A program made the translations under genes and the position numbers. Positions 1 through 6,090 of a DNA stretch of 11,232 bases are shown one piece after another. This DNA comes from CAZVLQ01 sp964628185. Its GTDB lineage: Bacteria > Pseudomonadota > Zetaproteobacteria > Mariprofundales > Mariprofundaceae. Under the pieces are notes generated by a model, which worked only from the letters and a program-made list of their open reading frames with translations, searched no databases and had not been told where the DNA came from. Every line of letters begins with the position of its first letter. Positions within the stretch are counted from its first letter, which is position 1. The DNA lies in the NCBI GenBank assembly GCA_964628185.1, contig CAZVLQ010000040.1:1-11232 (forward strand). Direction: 5' to 3'.

Positions 1-3
1 GCT

Positions 4-31
4 AGCCCGCCGGACCTAAGGGGAGGCTTGG
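4..31 (+). repeat. REP-like repeat, left copy
   Basis: This 28-bp GC-rich stretch matches the stretch at 11004-11031 at 22 of 28 positions without gaps and in the same orientation. Five of the six differences are transitions, as expected for old diverged copies of a dispersed repeat. The core shared by both is CGGAC, then TA, then a run of G and an AG. In this copy CCGCC (7-11) can pair with GGCGG (30-34), but that pairing is not kept in the right copy. It lies upstream of the first gene, so it may sit at the 3' end of a preceding gene outside the window. Assignment to a REP family is inferred from the transposase fragment near the right copy. Confidence 0.5.
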
Positions 32-88
32 CGGTGGAACCCCTCCTCATCGCATGACTTCATGAAAAATACGGGTTAATCTGACTCC

Positions 89-832
89 ATGAGGCTGTTC
101 CGTTTTCTGACCGTGCTGTGGGTGATTCTGGGTTCCGGTATTAATGCCTGGGCGGGCGGGGGTCGCGAGGCCACACAGTTGATGACCAGGGTGCAGGATT
201 TGCTTCGCTCCCGTACCAGCATCGCCACCTACACCATGCGTGTGATTACACCGGAATGGCAGCGCTCGGTTCGATTCGATGCCTGGGATGATCGTCCGGG
301 AAAGCGCTTTTTTATCCGCATTCTTGCTCCAAAAAAAGATGCGGGGACGACCTGGCTGAAGCTGGGTGGCAACCTGTGGATGTATATGCCGAAGCTGGAA
401 CGGGATATCCGCATTCCCCCGTCAATGATGCTGTCTTCCTGGATGGGTTCGGATTTCACCAATGACGACCTGGTCAAGGAGGCTTCCGTAGTGAATGACT
501 ATACGCACCGGATTATTGCCCGCACTGAGCACACCGTTACCATCGAATCGCTGCCAAAGCCGGATGCGCCGGTGGTGTGGGGCAAGCTGGTGCATGTAAT
601 CGGGAACGATGACATTCCGCTCTCCGAAGCTTTTTACGATGAGCATGGCAGAAAACGGCGTGAGCTGAAGTTTGAAGATGTTCGGCGGATGGGTGGGCGG
701 CGCATACCGGCGCGTTGGGTAATGTCCCCGCTTGACTCACCGGGTAAGCAAACCATTCTACAGATAGAGCGGATTGCCTTTGATCCGGTGATTTCCGATG
801 CAACATTCACCCGCGCCAATCTGAAGCACTGA
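89..832 (+). CDS. LolA-like periplasmic protein (outer membrane lipoprotein-sorting protein family)
   Basis: This 247-residue protein begins with a Sec signal peptide: basic residues at 2 and 5, a hydrophobic core at about 6-18, and a likely cleavage after Ala-Trp-Ala at 20-22. The mature part resembles the LolA_like family often named outer membrane lipoprotein-sorting protein. Its most diagnostic stretch is at 113-131, with Ser-Trp-Met-Gly (117-120) and Ser-Asp-Phe-Thr-Asn-Asp-Asp-Leu (121-128), preceded by the strand-rich segment Leu-Trp-Met-Tyr-Met-Pro (96-101). Members have an incomplete beta-barrel that holds acyl chains and act as periplasmic shuttles. No lipobox is present, so it should be soluble. 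It is the first gene of the envelope locus and ends 4 bp before the first permease gene. It is unlikely to be housekeeping LolA, because canonical lolA is not normally joined to two MacB-type permeases and a barrel. The ribosome-binding site before ATG 89 is weak. The cargo is unknown. Confidence 0.85.
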   Translation: MRLFRFLTVLWVILGSGINAWAGGGREATQLMTRVQDLLRSRTSIATYTMRVITPEWQRSVRFDAWDDRPGKRFFIRILAPKKDAGTTWLKLGGNLWMYMPKLERDIRIPPSMMLSSWMGSDFTNDDLVKEASVVNDYTHRIIARTEHTVTIESLPKPDAPVVWGKLVHVIGNDDIPLSEAFYDEHGRKRRELKFEDVRRMGGRRIPARWVMSPLDSPGKQTILQIERIAFDPVISDATFTRANLKH

Positions 833-836
833 TCAA

Positions 837-2051
837 ATGATTTTTGCCCTGGCCTGGCGGAATATTGTGCGTAATCTGCGCCGCAGCCTGATCACGGTAG
901 CGTCTGTCACCATAGGTCTGGCCGCGCTGCTCTTCCTCTGGAGTTTCAACGACGGGGTGCACAATTCGATGATGCGCAATCTGCAGGAGGTGATCGTCGG
1001 CGGCGTGCAGATTCATGCCAGGGGGTTTTTTCACCACCCGAGGCTGAACCGGACGGTTCCCGATCTGACCGGCGTGGAGCAGTTGCTCCGGCGACAGGGT
1101 ATATCCCGCTATGCGCTGCGGCTTCGCACCTTTGCCCTGGCGGCGGGTGAGGACAGTTCCGCGGGCCTGATCCTGCTTGGAGTTGATCCGGCCCGGGAGG
1201 CCCGCATTACGCGTCTGCATGAAAAGGTCGGGAAAGGCCGCTTCCTTGATCAGGCTGACCGGCTGGCCTGCGTCATGGGAGCAACGACAGCCCGGAATCT
1301 GGGGCTGTCCATCGGTGATGAGGTGGTGATGCTGGCGCAGGATCGCTTTGGCGCCCTGGCCGCCGATAAATTCCGGCTGGTGGGAATTATCGAAAGCGGC
1401 GAGATGGGTATCGACCGGGGGTTGGCGGTCGTTCCCAGAAAGGCGCTGAACGCCCTGCTCGGCATGGGGGGACGTGTTTCCGGGATTGTAATTCAGGCCC
1501 GGCGCTCCGATCTGGAAAGCATGACCGCGCATCTGCGGCAGGCGCTGGATCCGGCCCGTTTTGAAGTGTTGCGCTGGTACGATATGTATCCGATGATGAA
1601 GCAATGGGTCGAGCTTGAGAATGCCTTTTACTACATTTTTCTGAGCGTGGTCCTGTTTATCGTCACCGCGGGGGTTATGAACACGGTGATGATGAGCATG
1701 CTGGAACGTATCCGGGAGTTCGGTGTGATGATGGCGCTGGGTTGCGGGCGCTGGCGTCTGGCGGCGGTGATTGCCGTTGAATCCGTGATTCTGGGCGTGA
1801 CCGGCGCGGCTGTCGGCACATGCCTCGGGATGTCGCTGGTTGTGTTTTTCAACCGGTATGGCATCGATCTGTCCTCCCGGATGGATACGGTCAGCCGCTT
1901 TTATATTGACCCCGTCATTCACACCGAAATCGATCCTGATCATCTGCTGCTTACCGTGGCCGCAGTTGTGATTGCGCCCGTTTTTGCCTCTCTGGCGCCG
2001 GCATTTCGCGCCGCCCGGCTGGAGCCGGTGGAGGCCATCCGGCATGTCTGA
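837..2051 (+). CDS. ABC transporter permease, MacB/LolC/FtsX-type (first of pair)
   Basis: This 404-residue inner-membrane protein has the four-helix MacB/LolCE layout. TM1 is at about 19-37, a large periplasmic domain spans about 40-262, and TM2, TM3 and TM4 lie at about 265-288, 308-338 and 369-389. A cytoplasmic loop with Glu-Arg-Ile-Arg-Glu-Phe-Gly (290-296) follows TM2; this region is the usual coupling contact with the ATPase. The C terminus reads Pro-Ala-Phe-Arg-Ala-Ala-Arg-Leu-Glu-Pro-Val-Glu-Ala-Ile (388-401), a hallmark of the family. Permeases of this type work mechanically on periplasmic or membrane cargo rather than forming a classic channel. The gene begins 4 bp after the LolA-like gene, and its last 8 bases overlap the start of the second permease. 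The two permeases are clearly paralogous, so a heterodimer is inferred. Confidence 0.92.
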   Translation: MIFALAWRNIVRNLRRSLITVASVTIGLAALLFLWSFNDGVHNSMMRNLQEVIVGGVQIHARGFFHHPRLNRTVPDLTGVEQLLRRQGISRYALRLRTFALAAGEDSSAGLILLGVDPAREARITRLHEKVGKGRFLDQADRLACVMGATTARNLGLSIGDEVVMLAQDRFGALAADKFRLVGIIESGEMGIDRGLAVVPRKALNALLGMGGRVSGIVIQARRSDLESMTAHLRQALDPARFEVLRWYDMYPMMKQWVELENAFYYIFLSVVLFIVTAGVMNTVMMSMLERIREFGVMMALGCGRWRLAAVIAVESVILGVTGAAVGTCLGMSLVVFFNRYGIDLSSRMDTVSRFYIDPVIHTEIDPDHLLLTVAAVVIAPVFASLAPAFRAARLEPVEAIRHV

Positions 2052-3279
2052 TCTGAACATCTATGTGAAAATGGGGTGGCGCAACCTGTGGCTGCATCCC
2101 CTGCGCACCGGTCTGACGGTAACGGCACTGGCGCTTGGCATTGCCGCGCTTGCCTTTCTCGCCGCCATGAACGATGGCTGGATGCAACAGATCAAGGCCA
2201 ATTTCGCATTGACGCTGACGGGCCATATCCAGATTCACGCACGGGGGTTTGAACTGTCGCGCAGACTGGCGGACCACATCCATGCTCCGGCGTCTGTGCT
2301 GGCGGCGGTCGGTGCCGAAGATGCCGTGCGGACATGGACACGGCGCGTACGTGTTTCAGGACTCGCCTCTGCCGCAGGCGCCAGCGCCGGGGCCGCAGTC
2401 TACGGCGTTGAGCCTGCGCGTGAACGGAAGTTGAGCCGGCTGGCCGATTTCCTGCAGGCAGGCCGCTGGCTGAACAACGCCGATGACCGGGCCGTGGTGC
2501 TGGGAAGCGGCCTGGCCGATCGTCTTCAGGTCGGCCCTGGCGATAAAATTGTCCTGATGGCGGCGCTGGAAAACGGCGATATCGCCTCCGAGGTGTTCCG
2601 GGTGCGCGGTATCCTCCACTCGGGCGTGCTGGATATCGATGATTTCGTGGCCGTCGCGCCCCTTGCGCGGGTGCAACGGTGGCTTGATCTGGGCGATGAT
2701 GTGACCGATATCGTGATTCGAGCCCGCGATTTCGGAGCGGTGCGGCCGTTGGCAAAAGCCTTGCGCGCCAGGCTGCACGGGCAGGGCCTGGAGGTGCTGA
2801 CATGGAGTGATATTGACCCGATGGCCGAGCAGTGGTCGCGGTTTGCCGATGCCTACTCATGGATTATTCTTGCCGTAGTCATTCTGGTGGTGCTTGCCGA
2901 GGTCTTGAATACGATGCTGATGAGCCTGCACGAGCGCGTCCGTGAATTCGGACTGATGGGGGCGCTGGGCGTGCAGTCGGGGCAAATCTTTGCCATGGTG
3001 CTGTGGGAAACGCTGATTCTCGTCATGCTGGGCAGTCTGGCCGGATTTACGCTGGGCGGCTGGGCGGCGTGGCATTTTGGTGAAACCGGCATCGATTTAT
3101 CCCGTTTTGCCTCCGCCTTCTCATTCATGTACATGGATCCGGTGGTGCATCCGCAACTGAGGGCCGAATCGCTGATGCGCATTCTCGGGGCTGCGGTCCT
3201 GGGCTCGGCGCTATCGGGTCTGTTTCCGGCCTGGAAGGCCGCCCGGCTCGATCCGGCGCAGGCGATGCGGGAGATTTAA
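2044..3279 (+). CDS. ABC transporter permease, MacB/LolC/FtsX-type (second of pair)
   Basis: This is a 411-residue paralogue of the preceding permease with the same layout: TM1 at about 23-41, a periplasmic domain at about 42-270, then TMs at about 272-294, 315-343 and 378-396. The coupling-loop motif is Glu-Arg-Val-Arg-Glu-Phe-Gly (297-303). The C terminus Pro-Ala-Trp-Lys-Ala-Ala-Arg-Leu-Asp-Pro (395-404) mirrors the first permease. Both also share Gln-Ile-His-Ala-Arg-Gly-Phe early in the periplasmic domain (63-69 here, 58-64 in the partner). The frame is open upstream to 1972, but ATG 2044 is chosen: it has GGAGG at 2030-2034, nine bases upstream, it gives an N terminus matching the partner, and it makes an 8-base stop/start overlap typical of translational coupling. 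The ATPase gene follows with no gap. Confidence 0.92.
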   Translation: MSDLNIYVKMGWRNLWLHPLRTGLTVTALALGIAALAFLAAMNDGWMQQIKANFALTLTGHIQIHARGFELSRRLADHIHAPASVLAAVGAEDAVRTWTRRVRVSGLASAAGASAGAAVYGVEPARERKLSRLADFLQAGRWLNNADDRAVVLGSGLADRLQVGPGDKIVLMAALENGDIASEVFRVRGILHSGVLDIDDFVAVAPLARVQRWLDLGDDVTDIVIRARDFGAVRPLAKALRARLHGQGLEVLTWSDIDPMAEQWSRFADAYSWIILAVVILVVLAEVLNTMLMSLHERVREFGLMGALGVQSGQIFAMVLWETLILVMLGSLAGFTLGGWAAWHFGETGIDLSRFASAFSFMYMDPVVHPQLRAESLMRILGAAVLGSALSGLFPAWKAARLDPAQAMREI

Positions 3280-3966
3280 GTGGCGCTGATCGAGGTGCAT
3301 GATGCCCACAAACACTATGACAGCGGTGACGTGAAGGTCACGGCGCTGGCCGGTGTGGATATGGAACTGGACAAGGGCGCCTTTGCCGTACTGGCAGGGC
3401 CGTCCGGTTCCGGCAAGACAACCCTGCTGAATATCATCGGCACGCTGGACAAGCCCGACCGTGGCGGGCTTCGCGTGGCCGGAAATGACGTGACCGCGCT
3501 TTCCGCCGCGCAGCGCGCGCGCTTTCGCTTGCGCCATATCGGTTTCGTCTTTCAATCCTATAACCTGATCCGGGTGCTGACCGCCCGGGAAAACGTTGCC
3601 TATGTCATGCAGTTGCAGGGGGTTCCGGCAGGCGAGCGCGCCGCCGAGGCGGATCGTCTGCTGGCCGCGGTCGGGCTGACGGGCATGGAGCATCGCCGGC
3701 CCGACCAGCTTTCCGGCGGTCAGCAGCAGCGCATTGCCGTGGCCCGGGCGCTGGCGACCCGGCCGGATATCGTGCTGGCGGATGAACCCACGGCCAATCT
3801 GGACAGCCATACCGGTGAGGCACTGATTCATCTGATGCGTCGTCTGAACGAAGAACGGGGCACCACATTTCTGATTGCCTCGCACGATCCCGTTGTGATT
3901 CAACACGCCGGTCTGCTGATCCGGATGCGGGACGGCCGGATTGTAGCCGGTTCCCGGACTGCGTGA
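3280..3966 (+). CDS. ABC transporter ATP-binding protein, LolD/MacB-type
   Basis: This 228-residue cytoplasmic ATPase has all expected motifs: Walker A Gly-Pro-Ser-Gly-Ser-Gly-Lys-Thr-Thr (40-48), Q-loop Gln92, signature Leu-Ser-Gly-Gly-Gln (144-148), Walker B Ile-Val-Leu-Ala-Asp-Glu-Pro (164-170) with catalytic Glu169, D-loop Asn-Leu-Asp-Ser (173-176) and H-loop His202. Length and sequence fit the LolD/MacB/FtsE group, which energises FtsX-fold permeases such as the two just upstream. The start is GTG 3280, immediately after the permease TAA (3277-3279), with GGGAG at 3269-3273 six bases upstream; the zero gap suggests coupled translation. No periplasmic adaptor of the MacA type is seen nearby, so LolCDE-like or LolA-coupled export is a better model than MacAB efflux. 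Nothing appears truncated. Confidence 0.95.
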   Translation: MALIEVHDAHKHYDSGDVKVTALAGVDMELDKGAFAVLAGPSGSGKTTLLNIIGTLDKPDRGGLRVAGNDVTALSAAQRARFRLRHIGFVFQSYNLIRVLTARENVAYVMQLQGVPAGERAAEADRLLAAVGLTGMEHRRPDQLSGGQQQRIAVARALATRPDIVLADEPTANLDSHTGEALIHLMRRLNEERGTTFLIASHDPVVIQHAGLLIRMRDGRIVAGSRTA

Positions 3967-4022
3967 CCCATGCCATGCCATAATCTTTATGCCGGATACC
4001 GGTTCGGGTAAAGCGGCACCTG

Positions 4023-5177
4023 TTGAAACGATCCATTGTATGTTTTTCGCTTCTGGCCACGTGCTGGCTTGCGGGAGCGGTGCCGCAGGCAGGCGCGATT
4101 GACCTGGGCCGCTTTGGAGAGCTTGCCGGCAGCTATCGCAACCTTTTGTTCGCCGGTGATACAAACTCGGGGAACTTTACGGAAACGGACCTGAACCGGT
4201 TGCGGCTCAAGTGGACGTGGACGGCGGGTTTGTTCTCCGCCCACATTGCCTACGATCATGAATTTTTCGGCGGTGGACTGGTGGCCAGTCCGGAATTTCG
4301 CGCCGCCTCCCGCGTGCCCGAGCCGACCTTCGCCGATGCCGACGCCGTGATTTTGCGGCGCGGCCGGATTTTCTGGCGCCACCGCCTCTACCGCGCCTGG
4401 CTGAATCTGGATACCCGTTTCCTGCAGGTCAAAATCGGCCGGCAGCGCGTTGCCTGGGGCTCCGGTCGCCTGTGGAATCCGACAGATCGTTTCAATCCGG
4501 TTGACCCTACGGCGCTTGAACCGGATGAAAAAACCGGCGTGGACAGCCTGTTTTCAGAGCTGCGTTACTCGAATACCGGTGCATTGCAGGGCGTGGTGGC
4601 GCCGGGCAGGGGTGCTCGCAATACGTCGCGCAAGCTTGCCGTGCGGTTGCGGGACACCATTGGCGAGACGGATGTCTCGTTTCTGGGCGGACGTATCGGT
4701 GACGAAACAGTGGCCGGAGGGGATTTTTCAGCCAACGTATGGGGCGGCGGCCTGCACGCGGAAATCCTGAATGCAAGACGCCGGCTCGGCGCGCCCTACA
4801 CGCAGGCCGTGGCGGGTTATGAATATACGCTGAAGAATCGCTGGCTGCCGGCCGGACTGTATCTGCTGGCCGAGTATTTCTTTAACGGCGCGGCCTCCCG
4901 CGCCGATGTGCCGGAGGTATCCGATCGCCTGTTCAGTCGCGTGCGGCACCAGATCGGTTTTTCCGCCGGCTATGATCTGACGCCATTATGGCGGCTGGAC
5001 GGGGTGGTGATTGCGGACGCGGTCAAGGGCAGCGTCTTTGTTTCGCCCAGGCTCGGCTGGTCGGTGATGGAGGATGTGCAGTTGACAGGCTTCGCACTGC
5101 TGTTCGGCGGTCATGCCGACAGCGAGTTCGGGGACCGCGCCAATATCTACGCCCTGCAACTGGAAGCGTATTTCTAG
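4023..5177 (+). CDS. Outer-membrane beta-barrel protein (porin / alginate-export-like)
   Basis: This 384-residue protein has a signal peptide (basic 2-3, hydrophobic core about 5-19, cleavage likely after Ala-Gly-Ala at 23-25). The mature part has many short alternating amphipathic segments and ends in Tyr-Ala-Leu-Gln-Leu-Glu-Ala-Tyr-Phe; a C-terminal Phe is the usual BAM insertion signal. The segment at 139-172 (Gly-Arg-Gln-Arg-Val-Ala-Trp-Gly-Ser-Gly, then Trp-Asn-Pro-Thr-Asp and Asn-Pro-Val-Asp-Pro) resembles DUF1302 and alginate-export-type barrels. The start is not certain: TTG 4023 is the only usual start codon between the in-frame TAA at 3981 and a complete signal peptide, and no strong ribosome-binding site precedes it. 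The gene lies 56 bp after the ATPase, so it probably belongs to the same operon as the outer-membrane end of the system. Its stop shares one base with the mutM start. Cargo and specificity cannot be read from the sequence. Confidence 0.78.
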   Translation: MKRSIVCFSLLATCWLAGAVPQAGAIDLGRFGELAGSYRNLLFAGDTNSGNFTETDLNRLRLKWTWTAGLFSAHIAYDHEFFGGGLVASPEFRAASRVPEPTFADADAVILRRGRIFWRHRLYRAWLNLDTRFLQVKIGRQRVAWGSGRLWNPTDRFNPVDPTALEPDEKTGVDSLFSELRYSNTGALQGVVAPGRGARNTSRKLAVRLRDTIGETDVSFLGGRIGDETVAGGDFSANVWGGGLHAEILNARRRLGAPYTQAVAGYEYTLKNRWLPAGLYLLAEYFFNGAASRADVPEVSDRLFSRVRHQIGFSAGYDLTPLWRLDGVVIADAVKGSVFVSPRLGWSVMEDVQLTGFALLFGGHADSEFGDRANIYALQLEAYF

Positions 5178-5992
5178 TGCCTGAATTACCCGAGGTCGAG
5201 GTGGTACGGCGCGGACTGGCGCCGCATGTCGTCGGCAGGCGGGTACGCAGCGTATGCCTGTATCGCCGCGATCTGCGTTATTCCCTGCCCGATCTGGACA
5301 CGGCCCTGCATGACCGCACATGCATCCGGCTGGACAGGCGGGGAAAATACCTGTTGTTCTTTTTCGATGAGGTGTTGCTGGCCTGGCATCTGGGTATGAC
5401 CGGCCAGTTTCATCTCCTGCCCGCGGATGCGGCCCGGACGCGGCATGAACATGTGAGGATCACCTTCCGGGACGGCGGCACCCTGCGCTACCGTGATGTG
5501 CGCCGCTTCGGTTATGCCGGTCTGCTGCCGGTGACAGGTTGGTGGAAGCATCCGTGGTTTGCCGGGCTTGGTCCGGAACCCCTGGGCGACGCCTTTGACG
5601 GCGCATATCTCAGGACCTGTTGCGTCCGGCGAAAGGCGCCGATCAAGAATGTATTGATGGATGCGCGCGTGGTTGCCGGTATCGGCAATATCTACGCCTC
5701 CGAGGCGCTGTTCCGCGCCGGTATTCATCCGGCCAGGGCGGCCGGGCGGATCAGCGGGGAGCGTCTGGACGGCCTTGTGCGGGATATCCGGAAGGTACTG
5801 GGCGAGGCGATTGAAGCGGGTGGCAGTACGATCAGTGATTTTGTGCGGGCGGATGGCAGACCGGGTTATTTTGCTCATGTATTCCGGGTCTACGGCAGGG
5901 CGGGCGAACCCTGCCGGCGTTGCGGCGCCGGGATCAGACGGATTGTGCTCGCAGGACGCGCCGCGTTTTATTGCCCGGGCTGCCAGCACTGA
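5177..5992 (+). CDS. mutM: Formamidopyrimidine-DNA glycosylase (Fpg)
   Basis: This bifunctional base-excision repair enzyme removes oxidised purines such as 8-oxoguanine and nicks the abasic site. The protein has 271 residues, close to the E. coli enzyme. After the initiator it reads Pro-Glu-Leu-Pro-Glu-Val-Glu, giving the nucleophilic N-terminal Pro2 and the catalytic Glu3. Lys57 lies in Arg-Gly-Lys-Tyr-Leu-Leu, as in E. coli. A C-terminal zinc finger has Cys246, Cys249, Cys266 and Cys269, with the phosphate-binding Arg at 261. The helix-two-turn-helix region includes Gly-Ile-Gly-Asn-Ile-Tyr-Ala-Ser-Glu at about 171-179. The frame is open upstream to 4988, but GTG 5177 is required because Pro2 must follow the start. 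It overlaps the barrel stop codon TAG by one base, so mutM may be co-transcribed with the transport locus. A terminator-like hairpin follows directly. Confidence 0.97.
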   Translation: MPELPEVEVVRRGLAPHVVGRRVRSVCLYRRDLRYSLPDLDTALHDRTCIRLDRRGKYLLFFFDEVLLAWHLGMTGQFHLLPADAARTRHEHVRITFRDGGTLRYRDVRRFGYAGLLPVTGWWKHPWFAGLGPEPLGDAFDGAYLRTCCVRRKAPIKNVLMDARVVAGIGNIYASEALFRAGIHPARAAGRISGERLDGLVRDIRKVLGEAIEAGGSTISDFVRADGRPGYFAHVFRVYGRAGEPCRRCGAGIRRIVLAGRAAFYCPGCQH

Positions 5993-6044
5993 GCGGAAAG
6001 GTATAAAAAGGTTCTGACACCTTTTTCTGTTCCGCGGTATTTTT
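5993..6044 (+). terminator. Hairpin after mutM, probable intrinsic terminator
   Basis: The hairpin starts on the base after the mutM stop. GCGGAA (5993-5998) pairs with TTCCGC (6030-6035), and AAAAAGGT (6005-6012) pairs with ACCTTTTT (6019-6026) around a six-base loop. The two stems are separated by an asymmetric internal loop (6 versus 3 bases). A T run lies at 6040-6044. The inner stem is AT-rich, so terminator strength is uncertain. It separates the envelope/mutM unit from argS. Confidence 0.5.
6014..6043 (+). promoter_or_regulatory. Possible sigma-70 promoter for argS
   Basis: CTGACA (6014-6019) matches five of six bases of the -35 consensus. TATTTT (6038-6043) matches four of six of the -10, with an 18-base spacer. 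Transcription from it would begin about 40 bases before the argS GTG. It overlaps the right half of the mutM hairpin, so either role, or both, may be real. This is pattern evidence only. Confidence 0.25.
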
Positions 6045-6090
6045 CTTAAGCAGGGCCGGTGTATAGGATGCGGATCGAAACGGAGGCGAC

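Noticed and set aside
61..78. Five-codon frame before the LolA-like gene
   Set aside because: It is very short, lacks a ribosome-binding site and is not coupled to ATG 89.
1972..2043. Upstream extension of the second permease to 1972
   Set aside because: It would overlap the first permease by 80 bases and add a non-conserved Arg/Trp/Pro-rich segment. ATG 2044 has GGAGG and matches the paralogue.
807..2060. Long - strand open frame (417 codons) opposite the first permease
   Set aside because: It is a mirror of the permease gene: rich in His, Gln, Pro and Arg, with no recognisable domain, and the + strand product is an unmistakable permease.
4041..4060. Possible lipobox (Leu-Ala-Thr-Cys) in the barrel signal peptide
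   Set aside because: Thr at -1 is not accepted by signal peptidase II, and a standard Ala-Gly-Ala cleavage site follows; the C-terminal Phe fits a barrel, not a lipoprotein.
3211..4164. - strand open frame of 317 codons opposite the ATPase gene
   Set aside because: It is an antisense shadow; the + strand has every ABC ATPase motif in order.
4988..5176. Upstream extension of the mutM frame to 4988
   Set aside because: Fpg needs Pro immediately after the initiator as its nucleophile, which only GTG 5177 provides.
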